Shown here: positions 15,631-24,237 of the stretch, one piece after another | How positions within the stretch are numbered: position 1 is the stretch's first letter | Layout: the number at the start of each line of letters is the position of its first letter | Assembly (NCBI GenBank): GCA_023424015.1 | Contig: JAFAEM010000027.1 | Span: 1-64,000 of the forward strand | Length of the DNA stretch: 64,000 bases | Direction: 5' to 3' | Source of the DNA: Bacteroidota bacterium | Lineage (GTDB): Bacteria; Bacteroidota; Bacteroidia; Chitinophagales; Chitinophagaceae | Program-made: the position numbers and the translations under genes | The notes under the pieces: generated by a model | Told to the model about the DNA's origin: nothing | Seen by the model: only the letters and a program-made list of their open reading frames with translations | Databases searched by the model: none

Positions 15631-17007
15631 ATGGATAGTGTGACAATAAAACCCCTGCTGGTGCGGAAGTATAATCAGCCTGTTCCGCGGTACACCAGTT
15701 ACCCGACCGTACCTTTCTGGAAAACAGATCTTCCGGCCGATTCCTGGAAACAAAGGTTCATTGAGGAATTCAACAGAAGCAATGCCTCTGATGGCATCAG
15801 TATATATGTACACCTGCCGTTTTGCGAGTCTTTGTGCACGTATTGCGGTTGTAATAAAAAGATCACCCAAAACCATTCTGTTGAAGAAGAATACCTCGCT
15901 GCCATCGAAAAAGAATGGAAGCTGTATCGCAGACTGATGACACAAACGCCGATCATCCGGGAGATTCACCTGGGTGGTGGCACGCCCACTTTCTTTTCTC
16001 CAAAAAACCTGCGGAAGCTTATTCAAATGTTCCTCACCACGGCTATCATTCACCCTGTGCATGAATTCAGTATTGAGGGACATCCAAATAATACGACGCG
16101 ACTGCACCTGACGACACTGCATACGCTGGGTTTCAGGCGGATCAGCTATGGCGTACAGGATCTCGACCCTACGGTGCAACGTTTGATCAATCGCATTCAA
16201 CCGGTAGAAAATGTACAACGTGCCGTGGAAGATGCACGGGCTGTCGGTTTTAGCTCTGTAAACTTTGACCTTATTTACGGGCTTCCAAAACAGACCCTGC
16301 AAAGCATGGATAATACGCTAAGGGAGGTAATTACGCTAAGGCCCGATCGCATCGCGTTTTATAGTTATGCCCATGTGCCATGGACAAGTCGGGGGCAGCG
16401 ATTGTTTGATGAAAACGACCTGCCGGGTGCAGAAGAAAAGATCGGGCTTTACCTGAAAGGCAAAGAAATGCTGATGGCTCATGGGTATTATGATATTGGC
16501 ATGGATCATTTTGCTTTACCGCATGATAGTTTGTACATCGCAAGGCAAAACGGAAGCCTTCACCGCAACTTCATGGGATATACGACACAGCCCGGTGGGT
16601 TGTTGATCGGACTTGGCGTTTCAGCCATCAGTGATCTTGGCAATGCATTCGCACAAAATGAAAAAAGCCTGCACGAATATTATGAAGCAGTCAATGCCCA
16701 GTGTTTCCCCGTCAAAAAAGGTCATTTTCTGGATGACGAAGACCTGGGCTTTAGAAAATATATAAAAGACATTTCCTGCAAAGGATATACTGTTTTCAAT
16801 AGCACGCATTTACCCTTACTTGAACAATATACCTTTCCATTACTCAGGCAGTTTGCTGCAGACGATTTGATAACTTTTGACGCCCAACACCTGGAACTAA
16901 AAGCCGACGGATATTTCTTTATCCGAAATATCTGCAGCGCCTTTGATCTTTACCTGCATCGCAATGCTGATTTGGCAAAGGGAGAGACTTTTAGTAAAGC
17001 TATCTGA
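15631..17007 (+). CDS. hemN: Oxygen-independent coproporphyrinogen III oxidase (radical SAM)
   Basis: Converts coproporphyrinogen III to protoporphyrinogen IX without oxygen. 458 residues from ATG 15631 (a GTG codon lies just before it). The radical SAM cluster site is CESLCTYCGCNK (CxxxCxxC), preceded by ISIYVHLPF, and followed by the SAM-binding IHLGGGTPTF and SIEGHPNNTT, with ISYGVQDLDPTVQRLINR further on. The length and the TSYPTVPFW N-terminus match true HemN, not the shorter HemW. It makes haem for the oxidases and cytochromes here when oxygen is scarce. It has no box with the 21-bp geometry found at neighbouring promoters. Confidence 0.95.
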   Translation: MDSVTIKPLLVRKYNQPVPRYTSYPTVPFWKTDLPADSWKQRFIEEFNRSNASDGISIYVHLPFCESLCTYCGCNKKITQNHSVEEEYLAAIEKEWKLYRRLMTQTPIIREIHLGGGTPTFFSPKNLRKLIQMFLTTAIIHPVHEFSIEGHPNNTTRLHLTTLHTLGFRRISYGVQDLDPTVQRLINRIQPVENVQRAVEDARAVGFSSVNFDLIYGLPKQTLQSMDNTLREVITLRPDRIAFYSYAHVPWTSRGQRLFDENDLPGAEEKIGLYLKGKEMLMAHGYYDIGMDHFALPHDSLYIARQNGSLHRNFMGYTTQPGGLLIGLGVSAISDLGNAFAQNEKSLHEYYEAVNAQCFPVKKGHFLDDEDLGFRKYIKDISCKGYTVFNSTHLPLLEQYTFPLLRQFAADDLITFDAQHLELKADGYFFIRNICSAFDLYLHRNADLAKGETFSKAI

Positions 17008-17387
17008 ATTGGACCCGATTGCTATCGGGTGGTGGGATAACCTCGTAAATTGGATTCATTCCAGGTAATTGCAAAATTCCAAATTCCAAATCACTATTGT
17101 CCGGGAAACTCTGGAGTACTATAAACCACGCGGGCACCGCGTAAGGCGTACGTGTTAAAAATTCTGCTGCAGAGAACAGGAGATGATGCTAATACTCCGC
17201 TGTGTCCGCTGTGTGCGCTGTGGTTCCTGACACATCGAGACATTTGAACTACGACCAGCAAAGACAATAGTCTCCAGGGAAAATCAGGCGAGGACACTAT
17301 TAAAGTTAAAGTCAAAGAAGCCGTGCGGGGCAAAGGTTTTGACAACAATCCAAAATTTTATTCCGGACGGCAATGATTCCTAATTAC
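17008..17387. other. Gene-free gap with a hairpin after hemN
   Basis: A 7-bp stem with a four-base loop, ACCCGAT-TGCT-ATCGGGT (17013-17030), lies 5 bp after the hemN stop. It may end the transcript although no T run follows. The remaining ~350 bp contain no convincing frame; words such as GCTGTGTCCGCTGTGTGCGCTGTGG (around 17200) are low-complexity. Confidence 0.5.
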
Positions 17388-18665
17388 TCATTTAAATCGC
17401 TCATGAAATGCCCGCTCCAGAGATTCCCGGTGATTTGGGTGAGCAATGCTGATTAGGGCCTTTCCTCTTTGTTTTAAATTTTTTCCAAACAGGTTTACGA
17501 TACCATACTCGGTCACCACCCAGTGCACATGCCCGCGGGTAGTAACTACTCCGGCACCCTGTTTCAAAAAAGAGACAATACGTGATTCACCTTTCGAAGT
17601 CACCGAAGGAAGTGCGATAATTGGCTTACCGCCTTCCGATAAAGAGGCGCCACGTATAAAATCCATTTGCCCGCCAATGCCCGAATACTGGTAAGTACCG
17701 ATCGAATCGGCGCAAACCTGCCCCGTTAGGTCGATCTCAATTGCGCTGTTGATCGCCGTGGCACCCGGATTTCTCCTGATCACGCTTGTATCATTGACAT
17801 AGGCGATATCCATGACCCGCATCTGAGGGTTATCGTCTACAAAATCGTAGAGCCGTCTCGTACCTACCATAAAGCCTGTAACCGACCGCCCGACATTGAT
17901 CTTCTTCTTGCTGTTGTTGATCACTCCTTTTTCAAGAAGTGGGATGATACCATCCGAAAGCATCTCGCTATGGATGCCCAGATTTTTATGTCCCTCCAGG
18001 TTTTGCAATACCTGGTCGGGAATACTGCCAATTCCAAGTTGCAGGGTGGCTCCATCTTCAATGAGAGAGGCTACGTTCTTACCGATCTTGCGGATAGCAT
18101 CGCTTGTTTTGGCGGAATAATCCACCTCCGGCAATTCAGCCTCTTCTGCGACGAGGTAATCGATCTTCCTGACATGTAAAAAACCATCGCCATGGGTGCG
18201 CGGTACCCGTGAATTCACCTGTGCAATGATGATCTTTGCTGAATCAACTGCAGCCCTGGCAATATCGACCGAAGTGCCCAGTGAACAGTAACCATGCGGG
18301 TCTGGTGGCGAAACCTGGATCAACGCCACATCAATGGGAAGTATATTCCGGCGGAATAATACTGGTATCTCACTTAGAAATATGGGGACATAATCACCAT
18401 CATTGCTATTGGCCACGGAACGGGTGTTCACCGATACAAACAACGAATTAAAGAAAAAGCTTTTCCGGTATTCAGGTTTGTCAAAATCGATCTTTCCCAT
18501 ATTAGTGATACTCACCAACTCTACGTTACTCAGTTCGGCATACCGATTCTGTAATGCCTGCACTAAATGTGCAGGAGTAGCTGCGCCTCCATGTATAAAC
18601 ACACGATCACCTGATTTTACACATTCCACAGCCTGGCTGGGTGAGACAAAATGCCGTTCGCTCAT
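17388..18665 (-). CDS. Acetyl-CoA hydrolase/transferase family protein (4-hydroxybutyrate CoA-transferase-like)
   Basis: 425 residues, a complete family I CoA-transferase: N-terminal VHGGAATPAHLVQAL, middle QLGIGSIPDQVLQNL and IHSEMLSDG (the Glu-containing segment where these enzymes carry the catalytic Glu further on), and C-terminal GIGGQMDFIRGA, VTTRGHVHWVVTEYGIVNL and LISIAHPNHRESL. It moves CoA between short-chain acids, probably acetate, in the cytoplasm. That is an outlet for acetyl-CoA when respiration is limited, in keeping with the Crp-type box at its promoter. The exact acid pair cannot be told. Confidence 0.88.
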   Translation of the reverse strand: MSERHFVSPSQAVECVKSGDRVFIHGGAATPAHLVQALQNRYAELSNVELVSITNMGKIDFDKPEYRKSFFFNSLFVSVNTRSVANSNDGDYVPIFLSEIPVLFRRNILPIDVALIQVSPPDPHGYCSLGTSVDIARAAVDSAKIIIAQVNSRVPRTHGDGFLHVRKIDYLVAEEAELPEVDYSAKTSDAIRKIGKNVASLIEDGATLQLGIGSIPDQVLQNLEGHKNLGIHSEMLSDGIIPLLEKGVINNSKKKINVGRSVTGFMVGTRRLYDFVDDNPQMRVMDIAYVNDTSVIRRNPGATAINSAIEIDLTGQVCADSIGTYQYSGIGGQMDFIRGASLSEGGKPIIALPSVTSKGESRIVSFLKQGAGVVTTRGHVHWVVTEYGIVNLFGKNLKQRGKALISIAHPNHRESLERAFHERFK

Positions 18666-18690
18666 AATTTCCTTTTGTTGATATGAGCTG

Positions 18691-18735
18691 CAAATCTAAA
18701 AATAAACTTAGTTAATGCATGTGAAAGAAATCATC
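18691..18735 (-). promoter_or_regulatory. Crp/Fnr-like box plus -7 element of the CoA-transferase gene
   Basis: On the minus strand GATGA-TTTCTT-TCACA (18720-18735) has one perfect and one partial half-site. After exactly 21 bp comes a perfect -7 element, TAGATTTG (18691-18698). The start codon is at 18665. The conserved spacing supports an otherwise weak palindrome. Confidence 0.55.
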
Positions 18736-18780
18736 CGCCTACCTGTGCATGGTCAGGCAGAAATCCACCAGGACGGTATC

Positions 18781-19212
18781 TCAACCGTATAAGTAAGCAA
18801 AACCCTTACTTACCGGCTCGCAAAGATCGATGATCCTCTTTTGAAAGAATACCTTTTCGATATGATCGCGTCCAATCTTGTATTCATGATGTATAGGACA
18901 TGGATGTGTAGCCGAACATTTACTGAGCCCAAGCCCGCACTCCCTGAACACATCCCGCCCATCAATGGCGTCAATGATCGAGATAATGGGTTTACGTAAC
19001 TGTTCCTTCGAAATATAAAACCCACCCGAAGGCCCCTTCACGCTGTTGATCACACCTTCCCTTACAAGGTTTTGTAGCAGTTTGCCCACGGTATGTTCAT
19101 TGCCATTTATCGCGCCAGCTACTTCTTTTATTCCGGCATTGGTGCCCGACTCAAACTTTGATGCCAGGTATATCACCGCCTTCACAGCTGTCTTACAGGT
19201 CAAGCTTAACAT
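18781..19212 (-). CDS. Rrf2-family Fe-S regulator (NsrR/RirA/IscR-like)
   Basis: 143 residues from ATG 19212 (MLSLTCKTAVKAVIYLA). The N-terminal winged HTH has GIKEVAGAINGNEHTVGKLL as its recognition region and VKGPSGGFYIS as its wing. Three cysteines, C92, C99 and C105 (ECGLGLSKC, THPC), are spaced as in cluster-binding Rrf2 proteins. Such regulators sense NO, iron or Fe-S status. It is the last gene of the RIC operon, 2 bp after the DUF59 gene, so an NO-sensing repressor of that operon is the natural reading. The operator is not identified. Confidence 0.88.
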   Translation of the reverse strand: MLSLTCKTAVKAVIYLASKFESGTNAGIKEVAGAINGNEHTVGKLLQNLVREGVINSVKGPSGGFYISKEQLRKPIISIIDAIDGRDVFRECGLGLSKCSATHPCPIHHEYKIGRDHIEKVFFQKRIIDLCEPVSKGFAYLYG

Positions 19213-19214
19213 AT

Positions 19215-19538
19215 TTATCTGTTTAGAAAAATCTTTCCTTGTGTCGATATTCTTTCCGAGTTCCAATGGGGTTCAAATGTAAGCGATACTTCAACTTCAT
19301 ATCCAGGGAAAGCCTGTTCAAGGGCTAAACCCGCTGACTCCAGAATCGAATTTCCCATGGGGCAAAATTGTGTCGTCAATGTCATTTGCAGGTAGATCTT
19401 CTGGTCGCTCTCATCAAAATCCACCTGGTAGACCAACCCCAGATCTACAATGTTCAACCCTATCTCCGGATCATTCACCTGCCGAAGCGCTTCTAAGGCC
19501 CAATCACATTTCTCCTGGTTATTTGTAATTACTTCCAT
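19215..19538 (-). CDS. DUF59/MIP18-family Fe-S assembly protein (PaaD/SufT-like)
   Basis: 107 residues from ATG 19538, which overlaps the stop of the preceding gene by one base. It has the MIP18 motif VNDPEIGLNIVDLGLVY and the conserved Cys segment TTQFCPMGNSI. These small cytoplasmic proteins help deliver or repair Fe-S clusters. In an operon with RIC, hemerythrins and an Fe-S Rrf2 regulator, repair of NO-damaged clusters is the likely job. Confidence 0.88.
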   Translation of the reverse strand: MEVITNNQEKCDWALEALRQVNDPEIGLNIVDLGLVYQVDFDESDQKIYLQMTLTTQFCPMGNSILESAGLALEQAFPGYEVEVSLTFEPHWNSERISTQGKIFLNR

Positions 19539-20818
19539 CACGAAGCAGGTTTATGCACAACCATCTTAAAGACATTAAAATTGTATAAAACAGCTGCACC
19601 CAACAAGAAAATAGCGGCGGATTTTAAAGCCAGTTCATTTGACAAAAACATTCCCGCAAGAAATAACAAAAATCCAATTAGATAGATCACTGCCATGACA
19701 GCAAAAATTCCTGCATTAAACAGGTCTTTGGGATCCGGCGTCTTTCCCTGGGCGGACCTATGCTGATACACTTTATTCCAGGCAATAAATGGCAATGTCT
19801 TAAAAGTCATGCCGAGTATAATGGCTGTCAGCCAACCAAAAAAAATGGTGAATCCATAACCCAAAACAAGCCTGGCATTTGTTCCCGATGCCCAGGAATA
19901 AAAAAGTATAGCAAGCAGTACCATTACTGGCAAACCGATCATCAACACTGAGAGCAAAGAAATTTTCATAGGCTTATCAACTTTCCTCCTGATCCGTTGC
20001 TGAAACGATCGTACGATATAAATGGCGAAAAGGATCAGCCCTGCCAGCACCAGGATCAGGGGTAAAAGAAGTAAGGACGAGCGATAGTAAATAAACACAA
20101 CGATAAAACTAGCAAGACCGGTATTGATGAAACCATAGATCCACCAAAGCAATTTTGTGTTCTCGTATTTTGATATCAAAAACATGGGGATCAGTCTCGA
20201 TCCTACACCAATGATCAGCAAAAGGAACCATCCAACAATTCCCAGGTGAGCGTGCAATCCCAAATAGTGTAACGAATCTTTGGGCAGGAACAGGTAAGAG
20301 AAATTATACACCAGCAACAAACCCAATACGGTTGTTACCAGTAGCCAGCAGGCAGCGGTAAAAACAAATACCGATTGTACATTCTCCTGCTTTGCCTTTG
20401 ACATACTCAGTGCCAGGTTGACCAGGTACACCAGTATTGCCGCATTCACAAGGATCCCACCCCAGCGTGCCGGCCAACCGATATTGAACACATAGAATGA
20501 ATAGATCAACAGCGGTATGCCTATGGCCGCGAGTAAAAAACTCAGGAAGGCAAGCGTATCACTATAAAGCTTACGCTCGATCAACACTGGTACCAACTGG
20601 TGACTTGCTCCCAGGATGATCATCGTGCCCCAGCCCAGGGCCATGATATGCGTGATGGCAAGTGTATGCGGGTGAAAATAATGTTGTGAAAAAGCGGGAG
20701 TTGAAAAAACCAGTAGCAAGGTAGCAGCAAGAAAAGATATGGCCGCATAAATATAAAATGGAATTACGACCTTATGCGATGTATTTGCAACAGTACCCGT
20801 GACATTACCCCCATTCAT
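19538..20818 (-). CDS. Polytopic membrane protein with haem-copper/NnrS-like His motifs
   Basis: 426 residues and about 12 membrane helices. Histidines lie at helix ends as in haem-copper oxidase subunit I and NnrS: HPHTLAITHIMALGWG (~50-65), GASHQLVPVL, and HYLGLHAHLGIVGWFLLLII (~190-210), with WNKVYQ near the end. The full CuB set is not evident. It is embedded in the RIC operon, starting 1 bp after the DUF2249 gene. NnrS-type proteins protect against NO-derived iron complexes, which fits the context. A second protein with the HAH...GW motif is encoded at 28394-29686. The biochemical activity is unknown. Confidence 0.65.
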   Translation of the reverse strand: MNGGNVTGTVANTSHKVVIPFYIYAAISFLAATLLLVFSTPAFSQHYFHPHTLAITHIMALGWGTMIILGASHQLVPVLIERKLYSDTLAFLSFLLAAIGIPLLIYSFYVFNIGWPARWGGILVNAAILVYLVNLALSMSKAKQENVQSVFVFTAACWLLVTTVLGLLLVYNFSYLFLPKDSLHYLGLHAHLGIVGWFLLLIIGVGSRLIPMFLISKYENTKLLWWIYGFINTGLASFIVVFIYYRSSLLLLPLILVLAGLILFAIYIVRSFQQRIRRKVDKPMKISLLSVLMIGLPVMVLLAILFYSWASGTNARLVLGYGFTIFFGWLTAIILGMTFKTLPFIAWNKVYQHRSAQGKTPDPKDLFNAGIFAVMAVIYLIGFLLFLAGMFLSNELALKSAAIFLLGAAVLYNFNVFKMVVHKPAS

Positions 20819-20819
20819 A

Positions 20820-21626
20820 TCAGTTTCGAAATATTAAAAGATGTATTTCGCCCTCACGCACCTGCCTGCTGCGAAAACCGAATCCCCTCTCCTTAAGTTC
20901 CGGAAGCAGAAAAACGGGTATCCTTTTATGATACACATACAAAGCGGCCTCATCGGGCAGGCTTTCAAGTGATTCCAGGATTGTCATCATGGGCTTAGGC
21001 ATTTCCAGGTCGCGCACATCTATCGTCTGAAGTTTTCCCTCGTAACGCAGTAATAAATCCTGCCAGTCACCGGAAACTTCTTCCAGTTTCTGAACCACTG
21101 GCGATGGTTTAGCATCCTTCTGGCAAAAATAGGCTTCCACCAGGTTATCATCAACGATAGCTACAAACGATTCGAACCCCCGTTTTTCCAGTAACAGAAT
21201 CAAAGGTTCGGGATAGAAAGTGTTGATGATCTTTAAAACCTGGCCGGGTATCATCCCTTTCACTTTCTGCATGATCAAACCGAGTGGATCATGACCCGCG
21301 AGTATCACAGGCCGTACATCCAACTCGGTCAACTGGTTTTTCTCAAGGTTCAGCAAAAATGCCGGTAAATCTTTTTTTACATGCAAACCGGCTTTAACGT
21401 GTTCATCAATCTCAAAGCCCAGTGGCCGGAGCTTATTGAAAAAATCAGCCACCTCGCAATTACCGATCCTGGAAGCTGCGGCTATGCTGGTGCGTGCTGC
21501 AATTAGCTTTCGCAAGACTGGGTTCCTTAGCTTTTCAAATTTTGGACTTATGCTGATGATTGCCTCCAGGGCGTCAGCTTTCTCCCTGATGATACTGCCA
21601 ATTTTCGTATTTGCATTAATAACCAT
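20820..21626 (-). CDS. DUF1858/DUF2249 domain protein
   Basis: 268 residues, soluble. Residues 1-~75 look like DUF1858 (IGSIIREKADALEAIISI, then LRNPVLRKLIAARTSIAAAS). Two DUF2249-like units follow, each with a conserved opening (LDVRPVILAGHDPLGLIM; IDVRDLEMPKPMMTILE), the second ending FRSRQVREGEIHLLIFR. DUF2249 units often accompany RIC and nitrate/NO genes and may carry electrons or bind small ligands, but their function is not established. It lies 2 bp after the lipoprotein gene in the RIC operon. Confidence 0.75.
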   Translation of the reverse strand: MVINANTKIGSIIREKADALEAIISISPKFEKLRNPVLRKLIAARTSIAAASRIGNCEVADFFNKLRPLGFEIDEHVKAGLHVKKDLPAFLLNLEKNQLTELDVRPVILAGHDPLGLIMQKVKGMIPGQVLKIINTFYPEPLILLLEKRGFESFVAIVDDNLVEAYFCQKDAKPSPVVQKLEEVSGDWQDLLLRYEGKLQTIDVRDLEMPKPMMTILESLESLPDEAALYVYHKRIPVFLLPELKERGFGFRSRQVREGEIHLLIFRN

Positions 21627-21628
21627 GA

Positions 21629-22090
21629 TTACTCAAAATAATCCGGATAAGATTCCAGGCTTTGATGAATCTCACCGAAAACCTTTCGTGCCTGGCTCAC
21701 CCCGGTCGCGTTTTTCAGTTCCGCCACAGATTTTGCGAAGGGATCCAGCCACTGATGCAGGGCCTCATGATCTTTTCCTTTCATTCGGCACTCCTTAATC
21801 ATTTTGTCAAGTCCCTCCTGTAGGGTAACACCCATGGCTTTGTATTCGGCCAGTTCGTGATCGGCAAACCGGGTGGACATATCGTGCAGGAGTTTAATAT
21901 TCTGCCGGGTCGCCGAATCCGATTTCCACTTCTTCCCGTCGTTAAGCGTGACAGCTATTGCTGCCGCCGAATGCTCATGATCGTGGGGCGGATCGGTTAT
22001 TACCTTTTCATCACCCTGTTTGCATCCAGTCAGAATGGCTATTGCAAGTCCTATCATTATTAGCGTTCGCATCGTAGAGGTCTTTAACAT
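21629..22090 (-). CDS. Lipoprotein of the RIC operon
   Basis: 153 residues from ATG 22090 (a second ATG at 22072 gives MRTLIMIGLA; either leaves a good lipoprotein signal ending at the Cys of LTGCKQ). A His-rich stretch, PPHDHEHSAAA, follows the anchor and could bind metal. The rest is helical and soluble (DMSTRFADHELAEYKAMG) with no family I can name. It overlaps the hemerythrin gene by a few bases. It is probably a periplasmic partner in metal handling or NO defence. Confidence 0.65.
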   Translation of the reverse strand: MLKTSTMRTLIMIGLAIAILTGCKQGDEKVITDPPHDHEHSAAAIAVTLNDGKKWKSDSATRQNIKLLHDMSTRFADHELAEYKAMGVTLQEGLDKMIKECRMKGKDHEALHQWLDPFAKSVAELKNATGVSQARKVFGEIHQSLESYPDYFE

Positions 22091-22581
22091 TTTGATTTTT
22101 CGTTCACCCAAAATATATCATGCCAGTGTGCATCAATTTCTTCACCCCTGGGATCACCATGATCAGCTATCTGTTCAAGCTCGGAGGCCGATAAAGTCTG
22201 TTGCATAAAAGGAAACAGCTCGCGTTCTTCAAACCGGATATGATCCTTCAACGCATCTGCAAACTGCAGCAGCAGGTTAATATTGTCTTTTTCAATACGT
22301 ATGCGACCTATCATTTCATAAATAGCCTTATGTTCGGCTTCCGCCTGCTGGCGCAAACTGCTGGATAAGGGAAGCATTGGGAAAAGTTGTTCTTCCTCCT
22401 CCCTGAAATGCCCGTCAATATCTTCATCAAAAAAATAGAGTAGATAGTTGCTGATTCTTTCGGCCGAAACTTTCTTATTAAGACCCTGCCTGATCTTCCA
22501 TACCAGCAACAAACCAAAATGGTGATCTTTAGAAAACCCGACCAGGGCCTCATGTCGCTTCAGGGGTGCGTGCATATTCAT
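22084..22581 (-). CDS. Hemerythrin HHE-domain protein
   Basis: 165 residues, all helical, with iron-ligand histidines and acids in order: HEALVGFSKDHHFGLLL, HFREEEEQLFPML, AEHKAIYEMIGRI, DHIRFEERELFPFMQ. This is a complete HHE four-helix bundle that would hold a di-iron site, for oxygen or NO binding or iron storage in the cytoplasm. Its start overlaps the RIC stop by 4 bp, so the two are translationally coupled. Confidence 0.9.
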   Translation of the reverse strand: MNMHAPLKRHEALVGFSKDHHFGLLLVWKIRQGLNKKVSAERISNYLLYFFDEDIDGHFREEEEQLFPMLPLSSSLRQQAEAEHKAIYEMIGRIRIEKDNINLLLQFADALKDHIRFEERELFPFMQQTLSASELEQIADHGDPRGEEIDAHWHDIFWVNEKSKC

Positions 22582-23549
22582 GATTGATAGTTTTTTTCAA
22601 GCTTCAGGGCTTTGGGGAAGAGAATATTGTTCTCCAGATGAACGTGGATATGCAGGTCGTCTTCAAACTCCTCAAGCATGCGATACAGGAGGCTATAGCT
22701 GGCACAGGCATCATCGGGTATCGCGAAATTATTGGAGAGTTTTCTTATCTGCTCCAGGTCTCTTCCGGCAGTTTCGTGCTCCGACTCCATCATGGAGATG
22801 GGATTTTCGATGCTGCCAAAATGTGAGGCAGGCTTATTCTCGCCTTTATTGGCGGCCGCAACCAATTGTTTGATAAATGGAAATAAAACCTGCTCTTCTT
22901 TTACCAGGTGTTCCGATAGTTCAGCATTTACATTTTCCACCAGCTGGTGAATTGCCAATAACTCAGAATGCCTGGCACCATGTACACGGGCTACTTTTGC
23001 CGCATAACCTCTCAAGTCGGGCAATGTCTTTTTCACATAACTATGGTGTGTATTGACGATATAGTCTGCCAGGAAATCCAGGCTCCATTCATCGTATGGA
23101 ACGGGTCGTGTTGCCGGCATTTTATCCGCGTGCTGCAGTTCCTGTTCCACTTTTGTAACGTCCAGTCCTTTTTCGGCGCAGGCCTGCTTCACGGTTTTCT
23201 TTCCACCGCAACAAAAGTCCAGGCCATACTTCTTAAATATTTGCGCTTTGCGCAGATCTTTCGCCGCGATCTCACCGAGTGACTCCTCTCCTTCACCAAT
23301 ACCATTTTTACGAATGGTGACTTTCCACCATACGGGTCCCTGCTCGAGGTATTCCCAGGTAAATACATTTCCCCGTTCTCCCAACAACTGGTAATACAAT
23401 GGTTTCGGATCGTGATCATTATGGATCGTGAGGCTTTCCCCAGCGTTCAGTTCATCAAATCGTGCAAATATCGTGGGGTGTTTTTGTCTCGGTTCCAGGA
23501 CGGTCACATCCAGAATGTTTTCTTCAGTTACAGTGTGCATGTTCAGCAT
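22578..23549 (-). CDS. ric: Iron-sulfur cluster repair di-iron protein (RIC/ScdA) with an N-terminal DUF2249 domain
   Basis: 323 residues. Residues ~10-85 are a DUF2249 domain (VTVLEPRQKHPTIFARFDEL ... GPVWWKVTI). Then comes the ScdA_N domain with the signature IFKKYGLDFCCGGKKT, and residues ~150-320 are a hemerythrin-like bundle (NTHHSYVKKTLPDLRG, HLVKEEQVLFPFI, ESEHETAGRDLEQIR, HVHLENNILFPKAL). RIC proteins repair Fe-S clusters damaged by NO or peroxide. This is the first gene of the seven-gene operon. A second RIC without DUF2249 lies at 37076-37825, so the window has two forms. Confidence 0.93.
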   Translation of the reverse strand: MLNMHTVTEENILDVTVLEPRQKHPTIFARFDELNAGESLTIHNDHDPKPLYYQLLGERGNVFTWEYLEQGPVWWKVTIRKNGIGEGEESLGEIAAKDLRKAQIFKKYGLDFCCGGKKTVKQACAEKGLDVTKVEQELQHADKMPATRPVPYDEWSLDFLADYIVNTHHSYVKKTLPDLRGYAAKVARVHGARHSELLAIHQLVENVNAELSEHLVKEEQVLFPFIKQLVAAANKGENKPASHFGSIENPISMMESEHETAGRDLEQIRKLSNNFAIPDDACASYSLLYRMLEEFEDDLHIHVHLENNILFPKALKLEKNYQS

Positions 23550-23574
23550 ATTTTAAGGTGATAGAATTCAAAAA

Positions 23575-23582
23575 CAAATTTA
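23575..23582 (-). promoter_or_regulatory. Bacteroidota -7 element of the RIC operon
   Basis: TAAATTTG on the minus strand, a perfect TAnnTTTG match, 26 bp before the RIC start codon at 23549. No Crp box is found at the 21-bp distance used elsewhere. A half-matching TGACGAAAATCA lies at 23632-23643, so control by the operon's own Rrf2 protein is more likely. Confidence 0.6.
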
Positions 23583-23726
23583 ATAATAAAAGCATTAGAA
23601 TACTTTTATTATGGATAGATTTTACGCCAACTGACGAAAATCATATGATTTCAAACCAGCAGGTGATCTTAGTTATAACGCATGGTAACTTTCTTTTACA
23701 CTTTTGATGTTACAAAAACACAGGTC

Positions 23727-24209
23727 ATGGCAAAACATGAAATTGAAACACAATGGATGGGCAAAATGCAGTTCAATGCACTTGTTAATGGCCACACAGT
23801 TGTCATGGATGCGCCATCCCGCGTAGGTGGGGAAGATAATGGCCCAATTCCCAAGCCATTTATCCTTACCGCACTATCGGGCTGCACCGGGATGGATGTT
23901 GTGGCACTGCTACGAAAAGCGGGCCTGGCTCCGTATGATTTTAGTATGAAAGTAACCGGGGAACTTAGCAAACAACAACCGCTGGAGTATGTAGCCATTC
24001 ATATGGTCTATGATGTTAACGGCCGCCCCGAGGATCAGCAACCTACACTACAGGCCATCACCGATTCACAGGAAAAAATATGTGGTGTCAGCCATATGTT
24101 GAAGAAAGCGCTGCCGGTGACATGGGAGATCATCTATAACCAGCAGCTTATTTTCTCCAACCTGCCTGTCGAGCCAACGGATAGTTTGCCCATCGTTTCA
24201 CAGCTATAA
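23727..24209 (+). CDS. OsmC/Ohr-family protein
   Basis: 160 residues from ATG 23727 (MAKHEIETQWMGKMQF); an upstream GTG-type extension is unlikely to be translated. It has the OsmC fold landmarks: TALSGCTGMDVVALLRKAG with the first reactive Cys, and EKICGVSHMLKKALPV with the second. Such thiol peroxidases remove organic hydroperoxides or act on persulfides in the cytoplasm. It is divergent from the RIC operon and convergent with the sialidase-like gene. Confidence 0.88.
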   Translation: MAKHEIETQWMGKMQFNALVNGHTVVMDAPSRVGGEDNGPIPKPFILTALSGCTGMDVVALLRKAGLAPYDFSMKVTGELSKQQPLEYVAIHMVYDVNGRPEDQQPTLQAITDSQEKICGVSHMLKKALPVTWEIIYNQQLIFSNLPVEPTDSLPIVSQL

Positions 24210-24237
24210 ACCATTTGTGCACTTTTATAACCCAGAA

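Noticed and set aside
23632..23643. TGACGAAAATCA upstream of the RIC operon as a Crp box
   Set aside because: One half-site is poor and the distance to the -7 element (47 bp) does not match the common spacing.
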